From: Bacteroidota bacterium
Lineage (GTDB): Bacteria > Bacteroidota > Bacteroidia > Bacteroidales > Marinifilaceae
Length of the DNA: 20,667 nucleotides
Assembly (NCBI GenBank): GCA_023400335.1
Contig: JAEXFF010000267.1
Span: forward strand, 1-20,667
Reading direction: 5' to 3'
Shown here: piece after piece, positions 9,311-19,000 of the stretch
How the letters are laid out: the number at the start of each line of letters is the position of its first letter
Numbering within the stretch: position 1 is the stretch's first letter
Position numbers and translations under genes: made by a program
Notes under the pieces: model-generated
Database searches by the model: none
Told to the model about the DNA's origin: nothing
What the model saw: only the letters and a program-made list of their open reading frames with translations

Positions 9311-10002
9311 TGAATATTTCCATATTTAATATTTCGGTCAGGGAGGTGGAGGAGGTGCTGAAAGATTTTCAACTTTTTCAGATGAAAGGGATTAAAAGCC
9401 TGAATGAAGACGGTGTTTCTGATCAGTTTAAAAAATCTACTCAGAAGGATAATTACTGGCAAATCTACCGGATAGGTTTAGAGAATTTTGATTATGATTT
9501 TTTATTGGTTGATCAGTCCTATTTTCAGTTTCAGTTTTCACAGACCCAGGAAGGAATGGCGATTCGTTATGCATTTTTTCAAAATCCCTTGAATTTTGTG
9601 ACTTATGAAGATTTCTTAAATGATTTCGGCATAGCTGAAGAAGAAGCGAAGGAAGTGGATTTAAGGGCTGAATATGAACAATATTTGAATGAACAATCCT
9701 TGAGTAACCAATATACAACGCTACGTTATGATTATGATGAGATAGGATATCGTCCTCTGATCCATGCGGTGTCACATTTGCATATTGGTTTTAATAACAA
9801 TGTGAGGATTCCATTGAATAAAGTGATTTCACCAATCCGGTTTCTTTTGTTTGTTTTGAAACATGTTTATCTGAATGAATGGTCTGAATTGTGTAAAAGT
9901 GATTATATCCGGACAAAATTAACACAGTGCCGTTCTAATGATCAATTGCTTGAGGTTGTAAAATGGCAGGAAGTAGAACGTTTGGATATGCATTTGAATT
10001 AG
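9310..10002 (+). CDS. DUF2290-like protein coupled to the SF1 helicase
   Basis: The protein has 230 residues and is likely cytoplasmic, with no signal or membrane segment. The central part has RYDYDEIGYRP followed by SHLHIGFNNNVRIPLNK and then a hydrophobic helix leading to YLNEWSEL. The order of a tyrosine/aspartate motif, an H-x-H-x-G motif, an R-I-P motif and a helix ending near a tryptophan agrees with what I remember of the DUF2290 family, whose function is unknown to me. The H-L-H motif could bind a metal or be catalytic, but this is a guess. Its ATG overlaps the helicase stop (TAATG at 9308-9312), so the two are almost certainly made together and probably act together. It ends the operon; 237 bases follow before the next gene. 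The family assignment is tentative; the gene call is firm. Confidence 0.65.
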   Translation: MNISIFNISVREVEEVLKDFQLFQMKGIKSLNEDGVSDQFKKSTQKDNYWQIYRIGLENFDYDFLLVDQSYFQFQFSQTQEGMAIRYAFFQNPLNFVTYEDFLNDFGIAEEEAKEVDLRAEYEQYLNEQSLSNQYTTLRYDYDEIGYRPLIHAVSHLHIGFNNNVRIPLNKVISPIRFLLFVLKHVYLNEWSELCKSDYIRTKLTQCRSNDQLLEVVKWQEVERLDMHLN

Positions 10003-10160
10003 TCGTTTCATCTTTCGATATTGTTTTTATTTTAAGATAGGGGATTCCAGGATGGTAAACCTCTGGGTTATATTTCGTTTTAACTTTTTATATACTTGAT
10101 GAATTCCGGTACTTTTTGTAAATTGAAAAGCTCTCTGCATACTATTTGTTAATAAGTTTT

Positions 10161-10168
10161 TATCTTTG
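10161..10168 (+). promoter_or_regulatory. Bacteroidota -7 promoter box (TATCTTTG) for the DdmDE-like operon
   Basis: TATCTTTG lies 71 bases upstream of the ATG at 10240. The segment 10157-10181 is almost the same as 7095-7119 in front of the helicase operon, with one base missing in an A-run. A TTTG at 10145-10148 is too near to be a standard -33 element. Confidence 0.6.
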
Positions 10169-10239
10169 TAGAAACTGGGATTATGTAATGTGAATCAGTA
10201 ATTCCGACTTCAGGAAAATAAGTAAGAATGAGTTAGTGT

Positions 10240-13200
10240 ATGAAGGATATATTAGAGAAGTATTGTGTATACAACAATGGGTTATTTTTGTTACCCTTGC
10301 CGACGGGATGTGGAAAGACCTATAATGTGTTTGAGTACATCTTTAAGCATTATAAGAATAATAGAAAGATATTTTTTATCACCACTTTAAAGAAGAATCT
10401 TCAGGAAGAGGACTTGCTGAAAAGATTTCAGGAGAAGGGAATTGAGAAAGAATATTACAAGTATTGTGTTACACTGGATGCCAATGGAAAAACGGTTACC
10501 GATAGTTTGTTGAATACAGAGCTGCCGAGTGAGGTAACGGCATGGCCTGAATATGTGGTTTTAAAAGCGAGGATCGGTGTTATTCAGAGAAAACTGGATG
10601 CTGATCTGGTCAGTATGGCAGAGGACGAAATCAGGAAAAAACTGGAACCTGATTTCAGGAGGAAGATCGTGGAAATGCTGAATGTGTTTTTCAAAAGCCA
10701 GAATAAACCCCGATTGACCGAGAAACAGAAATTACAATTGGTGAAGGTCCATTATCCGTGGCTGGCTGAGTTGTATCCGGCTGTTTTGTCGTCTGAAAAA
10801 CGGGTATTCTTTATGAGTGTGGATAAGTTTTTTCTGAAAAATTCAACACTGATCCGGCCTTCTTACTATTTCTGGGAAGATGATATAACGAAAGATGCTT
10901 TGATTTTTATTGATGAATTCGATGCGACGAAAAAGAATATTCTTTCGCAGATTATTCAGAACGGTTTTTCAAAGCGGTTAGATTTAATCGGTTTATTTAC
11001 ACAGGTGTATTCTGCTTTTTCTACCCTGGAGGTTCCTGATATTGTGTTGAAGATGTCGGAAAAGCAACTGGCTTCCGGGAAAAATCCGGACGATTTGAAG
11101 CAAAGGTTTCAGGAGATAAAAAGGCGGGTGATTGAATTGGCCGAAAAGTTTTATGTTTCCTTTCCTTTTAAAACGGTTGCCCCAGATACCCGGCGTAATT
11201 TTCTTTTCCACGATTATGATTATCATACTATTCTGAAAGAGGGCAAGAAATTTGTGCGTCTGGAATATTCTCCGGCCGAGCACGTTAACCAACTTCATTT
11301 TGAGGAAGAAATGCCCGACCGGGAAAAAAGTTTTCTGGGTTTTTTGAATCAATTACGGGGTTTTCTGACTTATTTTAAAAATCTGGTATTTGCCATTGCT
11401 TCAAATTACAAACAGTTGAAGGAAGAACAAATGCCGGACGGAGAAGTGTTTCCGATTGAAAGTGCTTTGCATTCCACTTTGGATTTATTTAATCTGCCTG
11501 CTTTGTGGAGGAATTACCTGATCGATTCTATCTTAAGTAACGACCGGATACTAAAAGAAAAAGGAAGTATGCTTCCTGACCTGAATTTCTATATGAATGG
11601 TTTCCGTTACTATGATTTCCATGATAGTGATGAACACGATCTGAAATCAAAGATATATATGTTCGGTTATGACAATACTCCGGAAAAGTTTTTATTAAAT
11701 CTGGCTCAGAAGGCAAATATTATCGGTATTTCGGCAACGGCGATTTCTGAAACGGTGGTTGGAAATTATGATTTGGTGTTTTTAAAGGATCGTTTAGGGG
11801 AGGCTTTCCGTCAATATGAGGAAGAGGAGCGTTTGCGTCTTTTTGAAAAACTGAAAAATAGCACCCTCGGCTACAAAAATGTAAATATTGTTTGCCGGTT
11901 TTTAGAAGTACAAAATCCGGAACCGGAGTTACAGGAGATATGTAATGGAGACGAGGAAATGGCCCGTGAAATATGGGGCAGGATTACGAGGATAAATTCC
12001 GATTTTTATTACGTGTGCCGGTATATCCGTTATTTCAAAGTGCTCAAGGAATTTATTTGCAATCCGGAAATACGTTCTTTTTTGATTATAGGAATGACTT
12101 TGCCCAAACGGGGAGGGGGAATAGATTTGGGTATATTGCAGGATTTAGCTGCTGCCCTGATTAGGGCGGAGGGCATTCAGGATGAATTTAAAGATCAGAG
12201 CCAGGCCATTTATGTGATGAATAGCGAGGGGTTTGATACGAAAAAGAAGGAAGTGCATGATATTCTGGCACAGGGATATAAATTACTGGTTATTTCCACT
12301 TATCAGACCCTGGGGGCCGGACAAAATTTGCAGTATGAGGCTCCTGCAGATGCCGATCTGGTATGTGTAAACAGCTATCCTGCTCGTAGACGGGAAAAGG
12401 ATTTTGATGCTATATATGTGGACCGGCCTACACAGATGTTGGTTAACTTGTGTCAGGAAGTAACTGAACCGGACATTGTGGAACGTATTTACCAATTGGA
12501 AGCATTGGCACAGAAGGGAGAAGTTTCCAGTAATCAACTGAGGAAAGAAATTGAAAAAGGGTTCCGGAAATTGTCCGGAAATAATCTGCAAAGATCGAAT
12601 GAGGATGTCAATTTGTACGATCGGGCTGATTATTATAATTATGCTGCAAAACTTTTAAATCAGGCTATCGGTCGGATCAGCCGGAGTAATTTGAAAAATA
12701 AGACTATCTATATTTATTCAGATAAAGAAAATGTAAAGTATTTGCAGTATGAGGATACGACGACACATTTTTATACTCCCGAATACCGGCGGCTGATAGA
12801 GGAGGCCGGAAAGTGTGACCGGAAAAAGTCGCCTGCGGTAGTTGAAAAAATGAAACAATGCGGTGAGAGCGCCAATAAAAAGGGGTATACCCTGATTGAA
12901 CGGTCTCTAACCTGGATTAATTCCGGAGGAATGAGGATAGAGACCTGGAAATTGTTACGGGAGATTGTGCTTACTTACCCGACATTGGATCAAGTGGATG
13001 AAATACCTGTTGAAATCCGGGAGCTTTATGTCCGTTTACCTGAAAATTTCAAATACCTGAATTATAATCAGAAATATGATTTTAAAGAGGTGGAGATTAC
13101 TTTTACCAATGATGAAAATGCCGGAGTGAGTCCCGGGCGTTGTTATTTACCCGATTTAATGCGATGCGAAGAATTGCATGAATTATTCCGGGAAAAAGGA

Positions 13201-13656
13201 TATGCAGTGGATTTCAGGAAGGCGGAATATATTCTTTCCCCGGTGTTGTTCAATAACATATACAAAGGTGCTTTGGGGGAAGAAGTGGGAGCCTATTTGG
13301 TGGAAACCTATTGCGGGCTTCCATTGATGGAACTTGAAACGGGAGAATATGAGCTGTTTGATAAAAAAACAGAAGACGGGATTTATTTCGATTTTAAGTT
13401 GTGGAGTGAGCAGGTGGAGCACGTGGATGAGGAGGAATATCTGAACCATATTGCACAGAAAAAACAGAAGGTGAATGCCCGGAAAGTTTTTATTATCAAT
13501 ATTCTGGGTGAAAACTATGGGAAAAGAGGGATTGAACGGCATCGGGATAATATTTTCGTTGTACCCAAATTATATGACCGGAAGTTGGGAAAAGTTTTGC
13601 CCGAAATGTTGTATGATTTAAAAAATTTATTTTATGAACCAGCCTATAATTATTAA
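10240..13656 (+). CDS. ddmD: DdmD-like SF2 helicase fused to PD-(D/E)XK nuclease
   Basis: This is a helicase-nuclease fusion of 1138 residues; in the DdmDE system the counterpart (DdmD) is recruited by DdmE to plasmid DNA, unwinds it and degrades it. Helicase motifs: I, LPTGCGKT at 20-27 (K26); II, DEFD at 225-228; III, SAT at 498-500; V, VISTYQTLGAGQNL from 684; VI, QAIGRISR at 808-815. A large helical insertion separates motifs II and III. The C-terminal nuclease shows GALGEEVG at 1010-1017, then ED at 1045-1046 and DFK at 1051-1053, a typical acid ... D-x-K pattern. The start is fixed by an in-frame TAG two codons upstream. The downstream gene overlaps by 23 bases. The size, domain order and adjacent ~700-residue gene match V. 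cholerae DdmD. The main alternative is another helicase-nuclease paired with a PIWI-like protein, such as a divergent relative of the pPIWI-RE systems, but there the nuclease is usually separate. Confidence 0.7.
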   Translation: MKDILEKYCVYNNGLFLLPLPTGCGKTYNVFEYIFKHYKNNRKIFFITTLKKNLQEEDLLKRFQEKGIEKEYYKYCVTLDANGKTVTDSLLNTELPSEVTAWPEYVVLKARIGVIQRKLDADLVSMAEDEIRKKLEPDFRRKIVEMLNVFFKSQNKPRLTEKQKLQLVKVHYPWLAELYPAVLSSEKRVFFMSVDKFFLKNSTLIRPSYYFWEDDITKDALIFIDEFDATKKNILSQIIQNGFSKRLDLIGLFTQVYSAFSTLEVPDIVLKMSEKQLASGKNPDDLKQRFQEIKRRVIELAEKFYVSFPFKTVAPDTRRNFLFHDYDYHTILKEGKKFVRLEYSPAEHVNQLHFEEEMPDREKSFLGFLNQLRGFLTYFKNLVFAIASNYKQLKEEQMPDGEVFPIESALHSTLDLFNLPALWRNYLIDSILSNDRILKEKGSMLPDLNFYMNGFRYYDFHDSDEHDLKSKIYMFGYDNTPEKFLLNLAQKANIIGISATAISETVVGNYDLVFLKDRLGEAFRQYEEEERLRLFEKLKNSTLGYKNVNIVCRFLEVQNPEPELQEICNGDEEMAREIWGRITRINSDFYYVCRYIRYFKVLKEFICNPEIRSFLIIGMTLPKRGGGIDLGILQDLAAALIRAEGIQDEFKDQSQAIYVMNSEGFDTKKKEVHDILAQGYKLLVISTYQTLGAGQNLQYEAPADADLVCVNSYPARRREKDFDAIYVDRPTQMLVNLCQEVTEPDIVERIYQLEALAQKGEVSSNQLRKEIEKGFRKLSGNNLQRSNEDVNLYDRADYYNYAAKLLNQAIGRISRSNLKNKTIYIYSDKENVKYLQYEDTTTHFYTPEYRRLIEEAGKCDRKKSPAVVEKMKQCGESANKKGYTLIERSLTWINSGGMRIETWKLLREIVLTYPTLDQVDEIPVEIRELYVRLPENFKYLNYNQKYDFKEVEITFTNDENAGVSPGRCYLPDLMRCEELHELFREKGYAVDFRKAEYILSPVLFNNIYKGALGEEVGAYLVETYCGLPLMELETGEYELFDKKTEDGIYFDFKLWSEQVEHVDEEEYLNHIAQKKQKVNARKVFIINILGENYGKRGIERHRDNIFVVPKLYDRKLGKVLPEMLYDLKNLFYEPAYNY

Positions 13657-15784
13657 TAAAATCCGGGTTGTTCTGAAGAAAGATAATATCCGTAGTCAAT
13701 ATAGTTTTATTAAAGTCACTTCGGATGAAAAGTTGGTTTGGAATGCCGTATATCTGGATCGTTTGCTGGAATATCCTGTCATAGAGGCATTAATGCATGT
13801 GTATGGAAGAAGTTTTTATTTACTGGTACGCCAGAACCATACGGAAGCAGTCCGGTTGGTAAGAACAATAGTACAGGAGAATGAAACGCTCTCGGCAGAA
13901 GTGTTGCCTTTGGAGCATATCCCACTGGAAGTTGTCACCCAGTTATTTATAAATTCTTTGGCAAATGCCTGTAATCCTGAGTATAAATTAAATAATCTGT
14001 CCGGGAAATTTTATTATTCCAATCCGGCTTGGTTTGAATGCCGGAGAGAAGGGCAGAAAGAAAAGGTCTTTCAAGTACCCGCCTGCCGCTTTTCGGTATC
14101 GAAGGAGCTGGTGCTGAGTGCTGAAATTTGTACATTTACTTCCATTAGTTACAGGAGGCAGATGGAGTTTCTAAAGACGCCTTTTCAGAAAATGCCCCAA
14201 TATGTGTTTAATTATACGACACAGACTTTCAGACGTAAATTGCCTGATGAGAAGTGCCCGGAGGAGGAGGTGTTTATTATCCGTCAGTTGAAAGGCCGTA
14301 AGACTAATCTGAAATTTATTGATTTCAGTTCATGGGAGGCTTTTCAGAAATCGAAAGCTGCAGCCTGGTACCATTTGACCCGGCTGATTGGACAGCGGCT
14401 TGCAGATTACCTGGCCGTTGAATTTGAGAGCTGCGATGAACTGGAATATTTCCCTGCGGAAGAATGGCAAAGTCGTTATAAACAAGCGCAGGTGAGGAAT
14501 TTTTTGGATACACATGTGTTAAAAATATTGGATGATGTGGGTTCGGAAGAATCTGGAATTTATTTGGAAAGGTTAAAAGAGTTCATTACAGAGCAATTCG
14601 GGGCACAGGTAGTCGTAGCAAAGCAAATCCAGGCAGGGGATGTTTGTTTACGCTTTATTCATAATAAGGAAAATCAGGAAGAAGAAAACGATTCTTATCA
14701 GGATGCTGGTGATTATTTTGCCCGTGGAGCGGTGGTTCATCATATAACGGAAGAGGATTTCGCTTCTAAGGTCGACGTAGTTTTGAAAGATGAAATAGAA
14801 CAGTGTCAGGAAATTCCAATCCGGAAAAAATTGGAACAGGAAATCCATCTGCTGAAAAGTGTATTAAATAATATCTTCAAAGAATTATTGATTAAGCAGG
14901 ATATTCAGACGGAACGAATCACGATTACCGACTGGGAAGCTTTGGGATTTAAGCATAATTGGGTGTTTGGCTGGCAGGAAGAGGGGGATAAGCGGATTTG
15001 TTTTATGGAAATTGATCCGGCTGGAAAAATTTCATTTGAGATTATCTGTGCAGATGAATTGTTAGGGGAAACTTCCAGATACCGGATGTTTAAATCGTTT
15101 TTTGAACCGGAGGATTTTTCAAAGTCGGTACGGGTGGAGGGACTGGTGCAATCTCCGGAAGGCTTTATAAATCTGATTTGTAAAACATCCTTGCGTACTT
15201 TGCCGGCTTTTGTGGAGATTGGTGATCGTTTGAAGGCTGAAAATCAGTTGTGGCAAATAGAAAAGCAACGATTACTTGATTTGTTGGAAATGTATGTTAC
15301 TGAACATGCAGCGATAGCTGATGACGTGCAGGCTATAATGAAGGTGGTGAAAGAAGATTCGAGGCAATTGCTGACCCGGAAAGATTTGTTAAATCTGCCC
15401 TTCGTAAAACCCCGGCGGCATAAGATGTTGATGAGTGAAATTGTGTTGGAAACGCAAAATGTCATATTGAAGAATTATTTCCGGGGGAAGGAGACCAAAA
15501 ATGAATTGCTGAATTCCAATTTGGATATTTGTTATTGGGAACAGGAAGGCCGGGCCTGGTATTTTGTCGGAGAGAAAAGCAAAGGGATCCGTACTCATTT
15601 TAAAGATGCTGCCACTGTCCGGATGATTGAGCCGGTAAATGATTCTCCTTTACTGTTCCGGAATTTAATTCCGACTTGTAATGTGGATTTTGTACGTCAT
15701 GAGGGTTTAACTGTATTGCCTTTCCCCTTTAAATATATCCGTGAATATCTAAAAATAGATCAATTGAAGCATGTGCGGAGATAA
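13634..15784 (+). CDS. ddmE: Probable DdmE-like (divergent prokaryotic Argonaute) partner
   Basis: The protein has 716 residues, close to V. cholerae DdmE (~690). In the DdmDE system this protein holds a short DNA guide, finds plasmid DNA and recruits the helicase-nuclease. Nothing here gives a clear PIWI catalytic tetrad, which fits DdmE being catalytically inactive. What can be seen: a beta-rich N-terminal half with an RFSVSKELVLSAEICTF strand pair near 150-170, a long helix around 235-260, and a segment LRFIHNK (339-345) leading to VVHHITEEDF (~367-376), with a helix-rich stretch around 390-415 that I would place at the MID/PIWI boundary. Alternating strands follow, ending in a hydrophobic PFPFKYIREYL tail. 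The start ATG 13634 lies inside the upstream gene (23-base overlap), indicating coupling. The Argonaute call rests mainly on gene pairing and size, with weak motif support; a structure prediction would decide it. Confidence 0.58.
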   Translation: MNQPIIINKIRVVLKKDNIRSQYSFIKVTSDEKLVWNAVYLDRLLEYPVIEALMHVYGRSFYLLVRQNHTEAVRLVRTIVQENETLSAEVLPLEHIPLEVVTQLFINSLANACNPEYKLNNLSGKFYYSNPAWFECRREGQKEKVFQVPACRFSVSKELVLSAEICTFTSISYRRQMEFLKTPFQKMPQYVFNYTTQTFRRKLPDEKCPEEEVFIIRQLKGRKTNLKFIDFSSWEAFQKSKAAAWYHLTRLIGQRLADYLAVEFESCDELEYFPAEEWQSRYKQAQVRNFLDTHVLKILDDVGSEESGIYLERLKEFITEQFGAQVVVAKQIQAGDVCLRFIHNKENQEEENDSYQDAGDYFARGAVVHHITEEDFASKVDVVLKDEIEQCQEIPIRKKLEQEIHLLKSVLNNIFKELLIKQDIQTERITITDWEALGFKHNWVFGWQEEGDKRICFMEIDPAGKISFEIICADELLGETSRYRMFKSFFEPEDFSKSVRVEGLVQSPEGFINLICKTSLRTLPAFVEIGDRLKAENQLWQIEKQRLLDLLEMYVTEHAAIADDVQAIMKVVKEDSRQLLTRKDLLNLPFVKPRRHKMLMSEIVLETQNVILKNYFRGKETKNELLNSNLDICYWEQEGRAWYFVGEKSKGIRTHFKDAATVRMIEPVNDSPLLFRNLIPTCNVDFVRHEGLTVLPFPFKYIREYLKIDQLKHVRR

Positions 15785-15940
15785 ACGGATCGGTTTTAAT
15801 GAAGACAGGTAAAATTACTTATTTTGTACGGGTCATGGTGAGGTGGGAAGATTAATAACGATAAAGTTTAGTATAACTGATAACATTGAAAGAAGAACAA
15901 AAGACATTTTTATTTTCATTGTATTGATGCAGTCATGAAA

Positions 15941-15958
15941 GGAAGCGATAAGGCTTCC
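15941..15958. repeat. Perfect hairpin between the convergent DdmE-like and STAND genes
   Basis: GGAAGC at 15941-15946 and GCTTCC at 15953-15958 form a 6-bp stem with a 6-base loop in the 286-base convergent gap (15785-16070). No run of T follows on either strand, so a rho-independent terminator is not clear. The rest of the gap shows nothing I can name. Confidence 0.35.
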
Positions 15959-16070
15959 GGTGATGGTGTAAACTTGCGGAAAGGGGGAATGGCAGGGCAA
16001 AAGAGATATTTTCCAAATTTTCTGTTGAAAGAATGGAGGTACATATTTTTCAATAGTGTAGGAATACACC

Positions 16071-19000
16071 CTAATGTTGGAGTAATTTTAAATTTGTAAT
16101 ATCCAGCAACGATATTTCCAAAAATTTCATAAAGCTATCATATAGTTTTTCATATTCAACTTCGATGTCGAATTCATTCACAAATTTTGGTAAATTCCCT
16201 GGAAAATGAAATAAATTAGCAAATTCATCGATTGTGTGTAGCTGGCAAGTCAAAGCATTTCTTAAAATAGGTAATGCATTTTCTTTAACGTCATCTTTTT
16301 CATAAGTCTTGAAAATATCTATATCGGCGAAAACTTCATAATAACCATTCGTATAACCTGCAATATCGGTTATGTTCAATTTTTTCTTTTTTATGAAATC
16401 TATACTATCGGAATCTAAAATTCCTTGTTGAAATCTGTCTTCCTCACTTTGAATGTATTTATCATCTTTTGCAGCTGTTATCAAGGATAAAGAGCATTTT
16501 AATGCCTGTAATTCTTTGGCCCAGGGATTATCTTTTTTAATTATAATTTGATATTTAAATAAATTTAATAGGTCGATCAGCTCTTGTTGTCTGTTTGAAA
16601 GAAGAACATTTTTTATTTCGTCGAATTCTACCTTTCTGGAATAGCCATGCCAATGTAATAACTGTTGATAGAGGGCATATTGAAACAGGCTGTCAGGGAA
16701 ACAATTTATATGCTCTGCAGGTAAATCAAACCAGGTAATTTGTAGGTTATCGGGATGATATTTTTTCAACACGATTGAAATTAGTTCAGGTGAATGAAGT
16801 TCGATATATTCACGCAGCAGATGTCTTATTCCTTTTTCTGACATACTCTGAGTAAAGACAATAATACTGAGGGCTTTTTCTATAGTTATAAATCCTTTGT
16901 CTTCAAAAACTTTTAGCGCTTCACCAATACTAATTACAGTTACATCATTTCGTTGAGAATACATGGAAAAGAAGTAAGTGATATTTGATAGGTCGATTTC
17001 CCTTTTTTGATGCAGGGAGAGACGAATATAATTAAGAACTTTAGGCCATACATCGAAGGAGCCTTTATGACTGTTTTTCAAAATCACTTCTTTAAGTGTG
17101 CCGGTAAGATATTCATTTGGCAATTCAGGGTTACCTAATGACAGAATTATATCTTTTGCTTTTGCTAAAAAGTAGGGCGATAAATCGGTACTTGCGCTTT
17201 TAAATGGATTTAATGCTTTCTTTAGTTTTTCTATACCTTGATTTTCATTTTTATGAATATAAGTATGGATTGCAGGATAAAAACCTTTCAATTCATCAAT
17301 TTCCGTATTATAAAGGTATATGTTTGCCAATAGATGCGGAATATATTCAAGAGTATTAATATTTATCCATTCCTTACTTAAAAAGCCTTTCAATTGTTTT
17401 TTATTAAATGGCTTCAGATGCAGGTTAAAATAGTAATCTTCTGTCCATACTTCTTTCTCTAATTTTTGATAAAAATCAGTTGTGTCATAATATTGATTGG
17501 CTGTGATATTATAAAGTAAAGTGGCATCCTTTGTTTTATAATAGTAGTACATACCAAAAAGATACCCGGAGCTTGTTATATCCTCATCATGGTATCCATT
17601 AAATAATAAGCATTTTACGTAGGTGTATAAAAACTCGTGAATAGTTGAAACCTGATCTCTGATTAAAATATTTGTAATCAATGATAAGTCGTAATAGGTA
17701 TAAATACTGAATGAATCGGCTTTCAGTTCGGGAAGCCATTGTCTCAACTGATTATAAAAAGACCTGATTGCTTCAAAATCAATGCAATCTTTATAAATTC
17801 TGTAGAAGCAATCCATATTGGCATACTTCCTGACTATCTCTGATTTCATTGATTCGTCTAAATTGAAAGACGCAACACGGGACATAAATCGTTTGTTTTC
17901 ACTCATTAATGAACGATATACAACTTGTTTTATTTTAGAAAGACGTTTGGTATTGTTATTCCCCTTATTGTTCACATATGTATTTAAACTATCGTGAAAT
18001 AGCGAAATCCTGTTTAGTTTTATTTCAAATAGATAAGGATAATCTTTAATAAACTCTTTCACAATATCAGCAAGTTCCTCTTCCAGAAAAAGAGAAATTT
18101 CTGATTCCATAATGTATGAGCGGCATGTAATGAATAATGTTAAAGCCGTCTTTGTGTTTACGGCAGATATGATTTTTTCATAATAATCATTTGTACTTTC
18201 CAGTTTACCTAATGATTGTATTTTACCACTATGTTTATACTGTTCTGTAACGAATCGCACCAGAATAGGGTAACCATTGGTAATATTAAAAATCTCTTTA
18301 CAAATGGCATAGTCAGTGATATGATAAAGTTCATCTAATACTGTTTTGGTTTCTTCAAAATTCCAGTTCACTAACTGCTGTTTCTTCCAATGAATCTCTC
18401 TTCTTAAAGGGCGTGATAAGACAATAACTTTAGTTTTTTCTTTTAATCTGTCGATAAAAGAAATGAAATATTCTAATTCAGTAAGCTTGTAATTTTCAAC
18501 ATGATCTAGGCCATCGATTATCACAATTTTCTTCGTATCCCAAAGATGGTGAATGATTTCGTCTTCTGTTCGGTGACAGTAGTCCTGAAAGAGATCTTTT
18601 GAAATGTTTACGATAAAATTTTTGAATAGCAGACGTGAATCATAATCTTTGTCTTGATTGGAAATCCAGAAACGATATATCAAATGATTATCATATTCTT
18701 TTGCCAGACAAGTAACTAAATGGCTTTTCCCAATGCCGGGTTTGCCTTCTACGAAGAGGATATTATCAAATGCCAGCAGTTTTCTTCCAACGTCTATTGT
18801 TTTTTCTAATAATTGAGTGTTGTATATATCTATTATAGGTAATTCTTCTTTGTTTATTACGAAGTGTCTTTTATCTAACTTTTGATTAAAAAACTGAGTA
18901 ATAACTGCTTCTCTTTTTTCATTATATCTGTATAACGTCGTAATTATTTTCAAGGATTCAGCCCGTGATAGTGAAATAATATAAAGGTTGTCTTTTTTAT

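Noticed and set aside
13634..15784. Assignment of the 716-residue protein to the pPIWI-RE family
   Set aside because: Those systems usually have a separate nuclease and a DinG-type helicase; here the helicase is fused to the nuclease as in DdmD. It is kept as an alternative only.
15833..16069. Minus-strand 78-codon frame just after the STAND stop
   Set aside because: It starts with GTG directly at the stop, has no ribosome site and no protein-like pattern; probably chance.
15935..16099. Plus-strand 54-codon frame beginning MKGSDK
   Set aside because: It contains the hairpin, overlaps the 3' end of the STAND gene and has no recognisable features; too weak to call a gene.
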